Shown here in pieces: positions 45,779 to 57,091 of a stretch of 64,000 nt of DNA (positions are counted from its first letter, which is position 1; each line of letters opens with the position of its first letter). The position numbers and the translations under genes were made by a program. The notes below the pieces were generated by a model. It did no database searches. It was not told the origin of the DNA and worked only from the letters and a program-made list of their open reading frames with translations. This stretch comes from Pseudeuparius sepicola (lineage: Eukaryota > Arthropoda > Insecta > Coleoptera > Anthribidae), in contig OY987298.1 of the NCBI GenBank assembly GCA_963920635.1, positions 141,210,257 to 141,274,256 on the forward strand, read 5' to 3'.

Positions 45779-47660
45779 ATGTGCAGCCTAACTACACCCT
45801 GTATGAGCTACATTGGCTTCTATGTAAAATAATAACTTAGGCAAAGTCTAATCAATTCGCAAAATAAGATCACTAACATAATATGTTCGGTGGTTTATAC
45901 AGGGTACTCCGGGAAATCAAGGGTTTTGAACTATGGGCCAATTCACTATCAATTTCATTCTTAAAAAATGCCTAATGGTTTTGTGATTTTTTAAAGTCTT
46001 CTTGTAAATAACAGTAGGTATAAGCCATGGAATAGGACTATTTCTAAAAATTAAGCTCATCGATTACTATAATAGGCATAGGCCAACAAAAAGTTTTTAA
46101 CCTAATTTTATTTATATTTATTATATATTTTATTTTTTTGTATTTATTTATTTATTTTATTTTTAAACTAACCAGTGGCGTAGTAGAAAAAATTTGAAGT
46201 TTTTGTATTGCGAGGAAAGTTGTCCATGGATACAGCTTTCTTTTTCAGCTTCACCTAACAATTGTCCAATATTGACACGATTTTGATTCATATGTTTTTT
46301 TGAATCTCAAAATTGGTAAACGAGATAATCGAAACATTTTGTATTTCCTGAAATATTCGTTATATAAGGTAATAAGTTTTTAGGTAAGTGTATACTTATT
46401 TTATGTCATAAGTTGGCTATTTTAAATTTTTCTTAAGGTAAACAAATTGATTGATGTAGCAACCACCTTTATTTTTTTGAATAGCAAGGCATTTATATAG
46501 GCTGGCTTTTTTTTTATAAAGATTTTAATGGGGTTCCGTAAGAAAATATTGAGAAAAAGTTAACATCGAGAAAAAGTAACTCCATTCATTGGTTAATCCA
46601 TGTTTTTGAAAATCTTATATCCGGCTATGTTGGGTATGTTTTGGGTATACACTATTGCGCCTAAAGAGAGTTTTAACATCCCAGCCCATGCCTGTTATAT
46701 AATATATGACATTTAAAATAAAAAATTAGGAAAAATCGGGTTTGCCTTGGAAATATCGGAAACAGTTAGTAGGAAAATGTGTCCGTATTAGGTATTATGC
46801 CTATTATGCCCACATGCCAATCTTTAGAAACTTATCCAGGACATTCGGTTTTCTCTTTCTTGGCGTTCCTGAAATTGAAACCATAAAATTCAATATACAG
46901 AACTGTACCTTACAACGACATATAGGAATAGATGACTCACGCTAATACAAATAACACGGTTTTATTTTGCTTCTACATATTAGCGAGGGGGTGGGAGAAG
47001 ACGAGGTAATTTGTTTACATGGCATTTCTTAAATTCAGTCTTTCCTATTGTGTAATGCATAGTAAATAGTTTTTTGATCGATTTGTATGCCGTATAATAT
47101 ATGCTTTGAGATCTATTCCTATCGTTGGAATATCTTTATCATTTTGTTTCAAGGATAATATGGATGTGTTTATGTAAAAATATTGCAACACTGGTCAGGG
47201 AATGAACTTAGCTTGAAATTAAAGAGTCTTTGCACCGATATTGCGTAGTTACACAACAACTATTTTTAATAATCTTATGTTTTTTCCTTATAGTTTTTCG
47301 TTTAAATTTATTTGTATTCTTAGTACCTATCTAGTAAGATAGACCAGTACCTAAACAAATGTCTTAGGTTATTGCGAGAAAAATACCGAGAAATAATTAA
47401 GAAAAAACAAACATTCTGGTACCAATATTTCTGAAAATTGGTATAGAGGCACAATAACACACGAACACATTTTCTTAATATTTTTTTCCAATATTCCAAA
47501 TCAAATCAGAAAAATTTCCCATTTGGGGTAAACTTTCTACCTTTCGAGAAAAATACAGACTTTTGATTTTATTGGTTCTTTACTCGGCTCTTCATACTTA
47601 CTAAAAACGAATAATGAAAATAATATCTCTCCCCGATTGGTACGGGATATACATAGATTC
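45779..47660. mobile_element. diverged repeat related to the hAT interior
   Basis: From about 46640 to 46960 the sequence matches 17300-17520 (ACTATTGCGCCTAAAGAGAG, GCCCATGCCTGTTA, TATTATGCC). At 47160-47330 it continues parallel to 17570-17730. It lacks the 17801-18684 insertion. CAGTGGCGTAGTAG at about 46172 may be its hAT-like end. The 67-codon frame inside is not a recognised gene. Confidence 0.5.
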
Positions 47661-48346
47661 TCACTTAATAATGAAACAACTTTATAACTTCTTTAATTTT
47701 TAACCGACCAGAACGAAATTTTTACCAAACATAGATGGCATTGTTGCCTACTTTTTTACAAAAACTTATAGTTGCCTACTCCAAAGTCAAAGCCACCTGC
47801 GATGCCACAATCGAGGCTAGAAATCCAAAAGTCACATTAGGCATTTATTCTTCAAAAAAATGTACTAAAAAAGTTAAATAAATACAAAATTGTGTCAAAA
47901 AAATTAAAATAAAAAAATGCAGTCCAAAATATCAATTTAATAATTTCCTGTGTTTATAAAAGTGTGTCGTGGAAATTTTAAAGCCAAATTAATGACAAGT
48001 AGACATGACAGAAATAACTTGCCTTTAATACTTCCACGGCACTTTTTTTCTAATTAAGTACAGGAAATTATTAAATTGCTATTTTTCGTCTTTAGTTTTT
48101 TTTATTTAATATTTTTCGATTTTCACAAAATTTTAGATTTAGGGTTCTGAACGACTGAAAGCCTAATATGAATTTCGGATTTTTAGCCTCAATTGTGGCA
48201 TCGCAGGTGGCTTTGACCTTGGAGTAGGCAACTAATTTTTTGGAAATAATGTAGGCGACAGTGCCATCTACCTTTGGTAAAAATTTCGTACTGGTCGGGT
48301 AAAAATTAAAGAAGTTATATAAGGTTGTTTCACTATTAAGTGAGGC
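47661..48346. mobile_element. foldback element, ends near TCTCACTTAATAATGAAAC
   Basis: The left arm (47661-47845) is complementary to the right arm (48160-48346), with CACCTGCGATGCCACAAT as a clear matching block. A smaller inverted pair (TTTAATAATTTCCTG and complement) lies inside at 47937-48075. The 109-codon minus-strand frame follows one arm. Confidence 0.7.
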
Positions 48347-51300
48347 ACTCTGAAGGTATTGTCTAGATCGCCAAGGCGTGTTTTGGGCCTCTATATTGTG
48401 ATGCACGACAACCCACGACAATTATTCTGTTCTAAAATCAACAAAAGCGTAGTAAACCTGTCGAAGCCGCGCGGTGTCCGAACACAAAACGCCATTATTT
48501 CAGCATTTAAATTATTTAGCATTCACCCAGCTGAATGCCGATTACATAAAACCTACAGGTAACACCTTTCCATTCGTGAGTTGCGCCTCCTTTTGCACAA
48601 GGTGTTTACGACGAATTTTGAGTCTATCCATGAAAATAATAGTCAGTGTATAAACACAACAAAGTGCTTATATTGTCGTTCCGCCGAATATCCAAGACCT
48701 TAACAGTTCGTTTGACATTTGCTTGGAATGACAAGAAAAACCAATATTGATTTGCAACTTCAGCTATCTTCAGGAAAAGGTCAAGTTACCTATTATTACA
48801 AACTGTATACTTTTATCACATTGAAAATAAGATCATAGGTAAAAATATCTTTAGAGAAGTTTGTGTATTGAGCAATAGACAATATACCCCCTACACGATA
48901 TTATCTATACATGTAAGAGTAAAAGTAAAATGAAAACGTACCATTGAGTAAATATTATTCCTTTACTCAATGATCGTACATAATTATCCTATATATATAT
49001 TCTAAATATTACAAACCATGCAATTTTGCGAAAGAATTCCAAGCAGTACTAATATAATCTTCCCTATTATGTAGGACCATTGGGATTTCATCGTAGAAAG
49101 GATTGCTGAGTATGAAAATGAAAATATTATGTACTATATTATATCATGCGTTATTGATAAATTTAAAATGGTGAAATTTTGAAATGCGAATCCTTGTTCT
49201 CGATTTTATAGATCACATTAGTCGATTTGCTTCACGTTGGTGAGCTTTATATGGATGAGGAAGGTTAAAAAGATTATTTGTTTGTATTCAGTTGGTAATA
49301 GAAACATTTGCAATTTCGCAACGGAGCAATTTAAACCTAGTTATAAGATTATTCTTAATAACTTATAGAGGATGTAGGTAGGTACATACCTAGGTAGGTA
49401 TACTTGAAGTGTTAGTCAATACTGAAACCTAGTATATTCTGTAATTTCACGTCACCAAATAAATTTACCAAAAAGAAGGTTGGTATTTTTTTTTATAGCG
49501 AAATATAAATATTTGGTCCAAGATCTAATGACTCGTGTGCTCTGACTAAAAATCTATACCTAACTAAAGTATAAATTAAAAAAAATAATTATTGGTGAAG
49601 GCCAAAATAACAAATCTATCGTCTAAGAAGTGACAATATGCTTGTATATTGTAGAATTTGTGTGCAATATTACAGGATTTACTAAATAATGGATAATTAA
49701 AAAATCATGGGGAAGGGGAAGTTTTTATATATTATTATGATTCCATTGATATCGATTTTTTGTCTTATTTTGGAAACACTGGTATAAAATAGTTATTGTC
49801 CAAAAATATTTCTTTATTTAAGTTGATTAAACTTATTAATATTGAATTTAAAATTTTCAGAAAAAATCTTAATACCTTATTATGATACCTTATGTAGGAA
49901 TATGAATAAAATTTTGGGGCTTAACAAGTCATCAGTAAACTGAAGAAATGCGTTTTCCGGAATTTTTTCGAGTACACGAATTTTCTTAAAAAAATCGTGT
50001 TAGAGAAAAAAATCCGGTTATTAATTCAAGAACGTGGGGGATTCGGTAAGAAAATTCCATACCTACACGTAAATTAAACGAAATTATTATCAAAATTTTT
50101 GTTGAGTACCTATATGTTACAATGTCACATTGTAATAATGACATCTGTCAAAAAATTTCCGCTGTAATCACCTCCTGCTGCCTAGTGAGAATATTTCCGG
50201 AAATTTTTTGAGTTGCCATGACAACGAAGCAAAAAACGAGCCTCTGATTGGTCAAAAAATATAGGTATGGAATTTTCACTAGTAATCGCCCTAGTGCTTG
50301 AATTATTGCCGGAAATTTTTCGAGTACACGAATTTTCTTAACAAATTCGTGTTAGAGAAAAATTTCCGGATATTAATTCAAGAACGTGGTGGATTCGGTA
50401 AGAAAATTCCATACCTACACGTAAATTAAACGAAAATATTATCAAAATTTTTGTTGAGTACCTATATGTTACAATGTCACATTATAATAAGTGCAATTAC
50501 CGGTAATTGCACTAGTGCAAATTATCGCTAGCAGAGGCATATGATTGGTTGGATTTTTATGGAAGGATCTGGGTACCTTATTGGATGCAAGCAGTATGAG
50601 GGAAATAATCAGTATAATACACCCTTCAAAAAGTTACGCACTATATAATATATATAGGGGAATCATTTTTTATTAAAACTTTATACTTTAAGCTAAATAA
50701 ATGACCGGTTCAAATGTGGTCACGTATAACTTTCGGTATAGGTATCTGTCAAAAATGCAATTGAAAAAATAGGCTTCTTTGTTAAAATTTCAAAAAGGTT
50801 TATCTATATCTACTAGAAAATGTCCCTGTTGCTTCTGTATAACATATTTTAAAACAGACTTTTGTATTTTGCAAGCGAATGTTTTTAGTAGGTACCTATA
50901 CCTATTTTATTTTAGCCTCAAAAACAAATTTGAGTCTTTTCTAAAGCAGAATTCGTGCGATCATACTTACACCTATCTTGCATTTTTAAAACATCCTCTA
51001 TATGGGTTATCAAATGAAACTGCGCAACAAGCGAAATCCATATGCTGTGTTTAGTAGTTTACTGCTTCCGCTTGAATTCACGTTCTTTTGTATTCTGCAG
51101 TAAACTTGATTTATAGAACATTTTCTCCATACTTAAATTGCTAACTGTTACTTTTACTTTATGCAAAATTCGAGCATATTACATGAGGCATGCGGCCTTT
51201 CGACAAAAAAACAACAGATATTACGTAAGTTTTGTGCTAATTATATTTCATTATTAAATACATTAATAATCGATAACAGTTCTTCTATAGCTAATTACAC

Positions 51301-51540
51301 ATAAAGAAACAATAAAATAAATAAAATTACCTTAGTTGAAACTTTTGAGCTTATTATATACCGAAACTCCATGTTTATTTTTTGATGGACTGCTGTTTGA
51401 AAAAGCTGCAGGTGGTAAATATTCGCGTCATCAGGAGCTAAAATAATAAAATATTATAATTTTTGAATATTCATAAAGTTTGCATATTGTAGAATTTGTG
51501 AAAACATTTATATTAGATTTTATTATTATTATTATTATAT
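48347..51540. other. mostly unique intergenic DNA with one direct repeat
   Basis: No gene recognised. A run of TAGGTAGGTACATACC-type simple sequence lies near 49370-49400. A donor-like CTACAG|GTAACA near 48557 follows a 67-codon open frame without motifs. A (TTA)n run lies at about 51519-51538 beside the retrotransposon. Confidence 0.4.
49957..50490. repeat. 182-bp direct repeat pair
   Basis: The segments 49957-50138 and 50309-50490 are nearly identical (GTACACGAATTTTCTTAA, TTCAAGAACGTGG, ACCTATATGTTACAATGTCA), separated by about 170 bp of unrelated sequence. Differences are only a handful of bases, so the duplication is recent relative to its surroundings. Non-coding. Confidence 0.75.
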
Positions 51541-54500
51541 CGACTTAGCCAAAAGGCATTCGCACTCCCTCTCTGGGGAACATTCACTCAGATCCCGGGT
51601 ATCCCGGATACCATAAGGATCTGGCTCGGACGAGACCCTTGCCATGTTATCGGGCCTTAGGTGACATTGATGTTGTCGGACGTTCCTGCATTCCCCTGAC
51701 GGTTCGGGCTGTCGCAAGTAGTACCGCTTTCTGCATGGACCTGTAAAGACTATCAGTTAGACCCAGCTCTTTTATGTTTCTCAGCAAACTTTTTGGTATA
51801 ACACCAGTTGTTGACACGATAATTGGAATCGTCTTGACGTTTTCCATTTCCCATTGCCTTCTAATTCGTTCTTCTAAGTCTCTGTACTTCGCGATCTTCT
51901 CGACTTGCTTCACACGCAGGTTGTTGTTGTTCGGGATGGCCACATCAATCAGAGTTGTCTTCCTAGAAATTTTATCAACTATTATAAGGTCCGGTCTGTT
52001 ATGGGCAACTCGTTGATCTGTCAGAACTGTGCGATCCCAGTACATCTTGTAGTTGCTGTTCTCAAGAACAGGCTCCGGTGTGTAGCTGTAATATGGGATC
52101 CTCTCTGCCTGCACAAGCAGAAGTTTTTCCGCCAGTTCCTGGTGCAAGATCTTGGCAACCGAATCGTGTCGTTCCTTATATTCCGTTGATGCGAACATCT
52201 GACATCCTCCTGTTATGTGCTGGATTGTTTCTGAAGTTGGGCACCCGTATCTGCATCTGTCATCCACTACCGATGCATCTCCTACAATGAATTTTAGGTA
52301 GTTGCGAGTTGGTATAACCTGATCTTGTATGGCCAGTAGGAAGCCTTCCGTCTCGGGGAACATTCGTCCCGAGGTCAGCCAATAGTTCGACGCTAACTTG
52401 TCGACATGTTCCTGGTTAACCTCATTAGGATACCTCCCGTGCAGCGGCTTCACCAACCACCTCTGTAGTTTATCGTTGTCGGTTCTGTGGTGATTTTGAC
52501 GCTCGTGTTCCGTCAGACGTAGCGGTGTTGAGACGTCTGCTCCGCATATAGCCCTATGTAGTGTGGAGCTGTTGGCCTGCCTGTAGAAATAATTACGCAG
52601 ATTTAATATTTGTTGGTCCAATTGCTTGCTGAGATCTGCCAATCCTCTTCCTCCTAGTTGACGTGGCAGAGTTGTTCTTTCTACGGCGCTACGGGGATGA
52701 TGTTTATGAGCTTTTGTCAGTAGTGTCCTAACTTTTCGTTGCAGGTTGTTGATGTCCGTGTTGGTCCAATTCACTATTCCGAACGAATAGCTGAGTACAG
52801 AGCACGCATACGTGTTCAGGGCCTTAAACAAATTCCTGCTGTTAAGATCAGTTCGCACTACTTGTCTTACTCTCTTGATGAATTCATTCGTTAAATCAGT
52901 CTTCATTGTTCGATGGTCTATCCTTTGAGCTTGTTTCATCCCGAGGTACTTGTATGTATCTCCCATGCTCATTGCTTCGATCTCCTGGCCGTCCTGCATC
53001 TCGTGTGCGCCTTGTTCGAACTTTCCCCGGACGATGTTAAGGGTGCGGCACTTGTCCAGTCCAAACTGCATTCCGATGTCCCTGGAGAACTCCTCTCCAA
53101 TTTTAAGCATTTGCGTTAGTTGGTTTTTGGTTGCGGCCATCAGTTTTAAATCATCCATATATAATAGGTGATTCAACTTGATCGCTTCTGCGTTGTTGCT
53201 TTTGATAGCGAAGCCGTATTTTGTAGAATTCAACCGATGTGATAGAGGGTTCATCGCCATGCAGAACCACAGTGGACTGAGTGAATCTCCTTGGAAAATC
53301 CCTCTTCGGATGTTGATTGTGCCGGTCTCGATGTTGCTGCTTGCGGTTCTGAGTTGTATCTTAGTGCGCCAGGTTGTCATAGCGTGTTCTAAAAAGGAAA
53401 CTGTATGATGATCTATTTTATACAGCTTTAAGATACCTGTTAGCCAGTCGTGAGGTACGGAATCAAATGCTTTTTTGTAGTCCACATAAGCCATGTAGAG
53501 GTTTCGTTGCTTGGAATGAGCCTGGTTGCAGATGACAGAGTCTATGATGAGTTGCTCTTTGCATCCCATTGCGCCCTTCGAGCAGCCTTTCTGCTGCATT
53601 GCAATGATGTTGTTCCGCTCGCAGTGAGCATATATTCGCTGCGTAAGGCAAGAAGTGATTATCTTGTACAGCGCAGGCAAGCAGGTTATTGGGCGGTACT
53701 TGGCAGGGTTATCCGTATTCCGCTGGTCTTTTGGTAACAAGTAGGTGGCACCCTGTGTAAGAAACAATGGCATTTTCAGAGGATCGAGCAAGACCTCATT
53801 AATTAAGGTAGTTATTTGTTCATGCGTGCACCACAACTTCTTAATCCAATAATTTTGAAGATGATCTGGACCTGGTGCCTTCCAGTTGTGGGAATTCTTG
53901 ATGACATTGGAGACCTCATCGGTTGTGAATTGCTCGTGTTGCATCTGGCTATAGTTCTGGCCCATCTCGCGTTCTTCACTGATCCAGCTTGCACTGACAT
54001 TGCATGGACCTGGTGTGGCAAGCTGATTTCTCCAGAAACCGTCGACCTGTTCTCTGCCAGGGTAACTCGTATTTGTGGCATCGGCGCTAGAATTCAAAGT
54101 ACGGTAGAAAACTTTTTCTGATCGTTCAAAAAGTTTGTTGTCACGTTTCCTGTTGTTACTAGCCTTGTATCTCCTCAGACGCCCTGCGAAAACAGAAAGT
54201 TTTTGTTTTAATGTATCAAGACATTGTTGAGCAGTGATGTTCGCGGGGTCACGCTGAGAATGCATTTGGGTTCTAGTTCTAACTCCTCTGATATATTCCG
54301 TTACTTGTCCTATGTCTTTACGGAGACTCTCGATCTTCCGATTTAGTCGCATCTCCCATTGAGCCATTCGTGGTTCTGGTCTTGCACGATTTAACTCTTG
54401 AGCCGTCCGGATCTTGGCTCCCATTGCAGTGATGATGGCCGTTGCGGCACAGTAGATTAACATGTGCATATTTTCTAATGTTGGTGTTACTGAAACATAG

Positions 54501-55292
54501 TTGGGTAAAATTCTGGTGTTCATAATATCGAGCATGATTGCAAGCTTCCTGGAAGAATTCAATCTTGGTAGCGGTGGTCTGCTCAGTGGGTCTGTGCCTT
54601 CGTATCGCAATACCGCCCTTCTCAGCTGTGTGTCCAGGCTTTCAAAGTGTTCTCCGTTAACTGATTCCCGATTCTCAGTTGTTCGTCCCGCCGTCTCGGC
54701 TTCTTGTTGTGGTCCAGGCACTTGAATTTCCCGATCCTCAGTTGTTCGCTCTGCCGTTCCGACTTCTTGTTGTGGTCCAGGCATTTGAATTTCCCCGTTG
54801 TTGTTGTCCATGTCTATGTGTTCGCCATGGATCTCTAGCTCAACTTCCCGTTTTATAGCGTTAAGTCGCGTTTCTGGAATTCGGTTATTTCTTAGAATAG
54901 TTCGATACTGATCTGACACTCTTTGTTCAGACACTTGCATGTGTGGAAACTCCCTGCAGAACTCGGCATGCAGTTGTTGTCGGTAGCCGATCATCTCTTG
55001 TCCTAAGTTTGTCACCCTGTAAAAAATACGCATTATCGATTCATTCATGGACCCAGTCCAGTTCATGCGTCGTCGTTGTAATCCCGCCTGAGTGAACGCT
55101 GGCTGAAGTTCCCGCGCAGCACCTTCGGTGGGTGGAACCCTAGTTCTCGTTTGGCTCCCATGTTGTAGATGTTCGTGTTGCTGGGCTGTAGCTGTTTGTG
55201 CAACAGGGGCCCGCCTCATCAGCGCCCTGTCACCGACGTCCCGCTCACTGTCATGCCCAGCGCCGGCTCCAGACATGCCCTGGCGATCCCCG
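51541..55292 (-). mobile_element. R4/Dong-like non-LTR retrotransposon, copy 1
   Basis: A minus-strand element of about 3.75 kb lies in TTA/TAA microsatellite on both sides (51519-51540 and 55293-55320). It has one ORF (51647-55276), a 3' UTR of about 106 nt starting its far end with CGACTTAGCCAAAAGGC, and a 5' leader of only about 16 nt before the first ATG. It ends in TAA repeats instead of poly(A). The restriction-like endonuclease and TAA-type target match the Dong lineage of the R4 clade. The very short leader may mean slight 5' truncation. Confidence 0.85.
51647..55276 (-). CDS. R4/Dong-like retrotransposon polyprotein (RT + endonuclease)
   Basis: Intact 1209-residue frame. Residues ~73-131 form a Trp-started helical segment resembling a Myb-type DNA-binding domain. 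Reverse transcriptase begins near 465 (WKAPGPDHLQNYW), with RPITCLPALYK (motif 2), YVDYKKAFD (Asp599, motif A), GIFQGDSLSPLW (motif B) and YMDD at 706-709 (motif C). A CCHC zinc knuckle (CRYGC...ETIQHI..GC) spans 1008-1025. A restriction-like endonuclease follows, with RPD at 1094-1096 and LIDVAIP (Asp1111). This order (N-terminal DNA-binding, RT, zinc knuckle, RLE) is that of R2/R4-type elements, which nick a specific target and copy RNA onto it. About 12 residues present in copy 2 are absent near residue 336. All catalytic motifs look intact. Confidence 0.9.
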   Translation of the reverse strand: MSGAGAGHDSERDVGDRALMRRAPVAQTATAQQHEHLQHGSQTRTRVPPTEGAARELQPAFTQAGLQRRRMNWTGSMNESIMRIFYRVTNLGQEMIGYRQQLHAEFCREFPHMQVSEQRVSDQYRTILRNNRIPETRLNAIKREVELEIHGEHIDMDNNNGEIQMPGPQQEVGTAERTTEDREIQVPGPQQEAETAGRTTENRESVNGEHFESLDTQLRRAVLRYEGTDPLSRPPLPRLNSSRKLAIMLDIMNTRILPNYVSVTPTLENMHMLIYCAATAIITAMGAKIRTAQELNRARPEPRMAQWEMRLNRKIESLRKDIGQVTEYIRGVRTRTQMHSQRDPANITAQQCLDTLKQKLSVFAGRLRRYKASNNRKRDNKLFERSEKVFYRTLNSSADATNTSYPGREQVDGFWRNQLATPGPCNVSASWISEEREMGQNYSQMQHEQFTTDEVSNVIKNSHNWKAPGPDHLQNYWIKKLWCTHEQITTLINEVLLDPLKMPLFLTQGATYLLPKDQRNTDNPAKYRPITCLPALYKIITSCLTQRIYAHCERNNIIAMQQKGCSKGAMGCKEQLIIDSVICNQAHSKQRNLYMAYVDYKKAFDSVPHDWLTGILKLYKIDHHTVSFLEHAMTTWRTKIQLRTASSNIETGTINIRRGIFQGDSLSPLWFCMAMNPLSHRLNSTKYGFAIKSNNAEAIKLNHLLYMDDLKLMAATKNQLTQMLKIGEEFSRDIGMQFGLDKCRTLNIVRGKFEQGAHEMQDGQEIEAMSMGDTYKYLGMKQAQRIDHRTMKTDLTNEFIKRVRQVVRTDLNSRNLFKALNTYACSVLSYSFGIVNWTNTDINNLQRKVRTLLTKAHKHHPRSAVERTTLPRQLGGRGLADLSKQLDQQILNLRNYFYRQANSSTLHRAICGADVSTPLRLTEHERQNHHRTDNDKLQRWLVKPLHGRYPNEVNQEHVDKLASNYWLTSGRMFPETEGFLLAIQDQVIPTRNYLKFIVGDASVVDDRCRYGCPTSETIQHITGGCQMFASTEYKERHDSVAKILHQELAEKLLLVQAERIPYYSYTPEPVLENSNYKMYWDRTVLTDQRVAHNRPDLIIVDKISRKTTLIDVAIPNNNNLRVKQVEKIAKYRDLEERIRRQWEMENVKTIPIIVSTTGVIPKSLLRNIKELGLTDSLYRSMQKAVLLATARTVRGMQERPTTSMSPKAR

Positions 55293-55357
55293 ATTATTAT
55301 TATTATTATTATTATTACCTATTATTATTAGATTTTATTATTCTTATTATTATTATC
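55293..55357. repeat. TTA/TAA microsatellite between the two retrotransposons
   Basis: ATT repeats, then ACCTATTATTATTAGATTTTA, then more TTA repeats. The stretch TTACCTATTATTATTAGATT recurs at 58071-58090 beyond copy 2, so the target was duplicated together with the insertion or by later unequal exchange. Confidence 0.8.
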
Positions 55358-55474
55358 TCGACTTAGCCAAAAGGCATTCGCACTCCCTCTACGGGGAACA
55401 TTCACTCAGATCCCGGGCATCCCGGATACCAAAAGGATCTGGCTCGGACGAGACCCTTGCCATGTTATCGGGCC

Positions 55475-57091
55475 TTAGGTGACATTGATGTTGTTGGACG
55501 TTCCTGCACTCCCCATGAATTTCCTGACAGTTCGGGCTGTCGCAAGTAGTACCGCTTTCTGCATGGACCTGTAAAGATTACCAGTTAGACCAAGCTCTTT
55601 GATGTTTCTCAGCAAACTTTTTGGTATGACACCAGTTGTTGACACGATGATTGGAATCGTCTGGACGTTCTCCATTTCCCATTGCCTTCTAATTCGTTCT
55701 TCTAAGTCTCTGTACTTCGCGATCTTCTCGACTTGCTTCACACGCAGGTTGTTGTTGTTCGGGATGGCTACATCAATCAGAGTTGTCTTCCTAGAAATTT
55801 TATCAACTATTATAAGGTCCGGTCTGTTATGGGCAACTCGTTGATCTGTCAGAACTGTACGATCCCAGTACATCTTGTAGTTGCTGTTCTCAAGAACAGG
55901 CTCCGGTGTGTAGCTGTAATATGGGATCCTCTCTGCCTGCACAAGCAGAAGTTTTTCCGCCAGTTCCTGGTGCAAGATCTTGGCAACCGAATCGTGTCGT
56001 TCCTTATATTCCGTTGATGCGAACATCTGACATCCTCCTGTTATGTGCTGGATTGTTTCTGAAGTTGGGCACCCGTATCTGCATCTGTCATCCACTACCG
56101 ATGCATCTCCTACAATGAATTTTAGGTAGTTGCGAGTAGTTGGTATAACCTGATCTTGTATGGCCAGTAGGAAGCCTTCCGTCTCGGGGAACATTCGTCC
56201 CGAGGTCAGCCAATAGTTCGACGCTAACTTGTCGACATGTTCCTGGTTAACCTCATTAGGATGCCTCCCGTGCAGCGGCTTCCCCAACCACCTCTGTAGT
56301 TTATCGTTGTCGGTTCTGTGGTGATTTTGACGCTCGTGTTCCGTCAGACGTAGCGGTCTTGAGACGTCTGCTCCGCATATAGCCCTATGTAGTGTGGAGC
56401 TGTTGGCCTGCCTGTAGAAATAGTTACGCAGATTTAATATTTGTTGGTCCAATTGCTTGCTGAGATCTGCCAATCCTCTTCCTCCTAGTTGACGTGGCAG
56501 AGTTGTTCTTTCTACGGCGCTACGGGGATGATGTTTATGAGCTTTTGTCAGTAGTGTCCTAACTTTTCGTTGCAGGTTGTTGATGTCCGTGTTGGTCCAA
56601 TTCACTATTCCGAACGAATAGCTGAGTACAGAGCACGCATACGTGTTCAGGGCCTTAAACAAATTCCTGCTGTTAAGATCAGTTCGCACTACTTGTCTTA
56701 CTCTCTTGATGAATTCATTCGTTAAATCAGTCTTCATTGTTCGATGGTCTATCCTTTGAGCTTGTTTCATCCCGAGGTACTTGTATGTATCTCCCATGCT
56801 CATTGCTTCGATCTCCTGGCCGTCCTGCATCTCGTGTGCGCTTTGTTCGAGCTTTCCCCTTATGATATTAAGGGTGCGGCACTTGTCCAGTCCAAACAGC
56901 ATTCCGATGTCCCTGGAGAACTCCTCTACAATTTTAAGCATTTGCGTTAGTTGGTTTTTGGTTGCGGCGATCAGTTTTAAATCATCCATATATAATAGGT
57001 GATTCAACTTGATCGCTTCTGCGTTGTTGCTTTTGATAGCGAAGCCATATTTTGTAGAGTTCAACCGATGTGATAGAGGGTTCATCGCCAT
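55475..57091 (-). pseudogene. copy 2 polyprotein, C-terminal half (RT motif C to endonuclease)
   Basis: 538 codons from AMNPLSHRLN through YMDD, CRYGCPTSETIQH, RPDLIIVDK and the C-terminus, which ends differently from copy 1 (...KFMGSAGTSN) because of small indels near the stop. RT motifs 2 and A are lost upstream in the deletion, so no functional enzyme can be made. Confidence 0.85.

Noticed and set aside
48092..48421. 109-codon minus-strand open frame
   Set aside because: It coincides with the right arm of the 47661-48346 foldback element. The complementary left arm carries disrupting changes, so no conserved coding is apparent.
51774..54725. Plus-strand open frames of 60-100 codons opposite the retrotransposon ORF
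   Set aside because: They are shadows of the 1209-codon minus-strand gene. Copies at 55.6-57.5 kb repeat simply because the element is duplicated.
51647..55276. YMDD motif suggesting a retrovirus or LTR element
   Set aside because: There are no LTRs, gag, protease, RNase H or integrase. The RT is followed by a zinc knuckle and RPD/D endonuclease, and the flanks are microsatellite, as in R4-type non-LTR elements.
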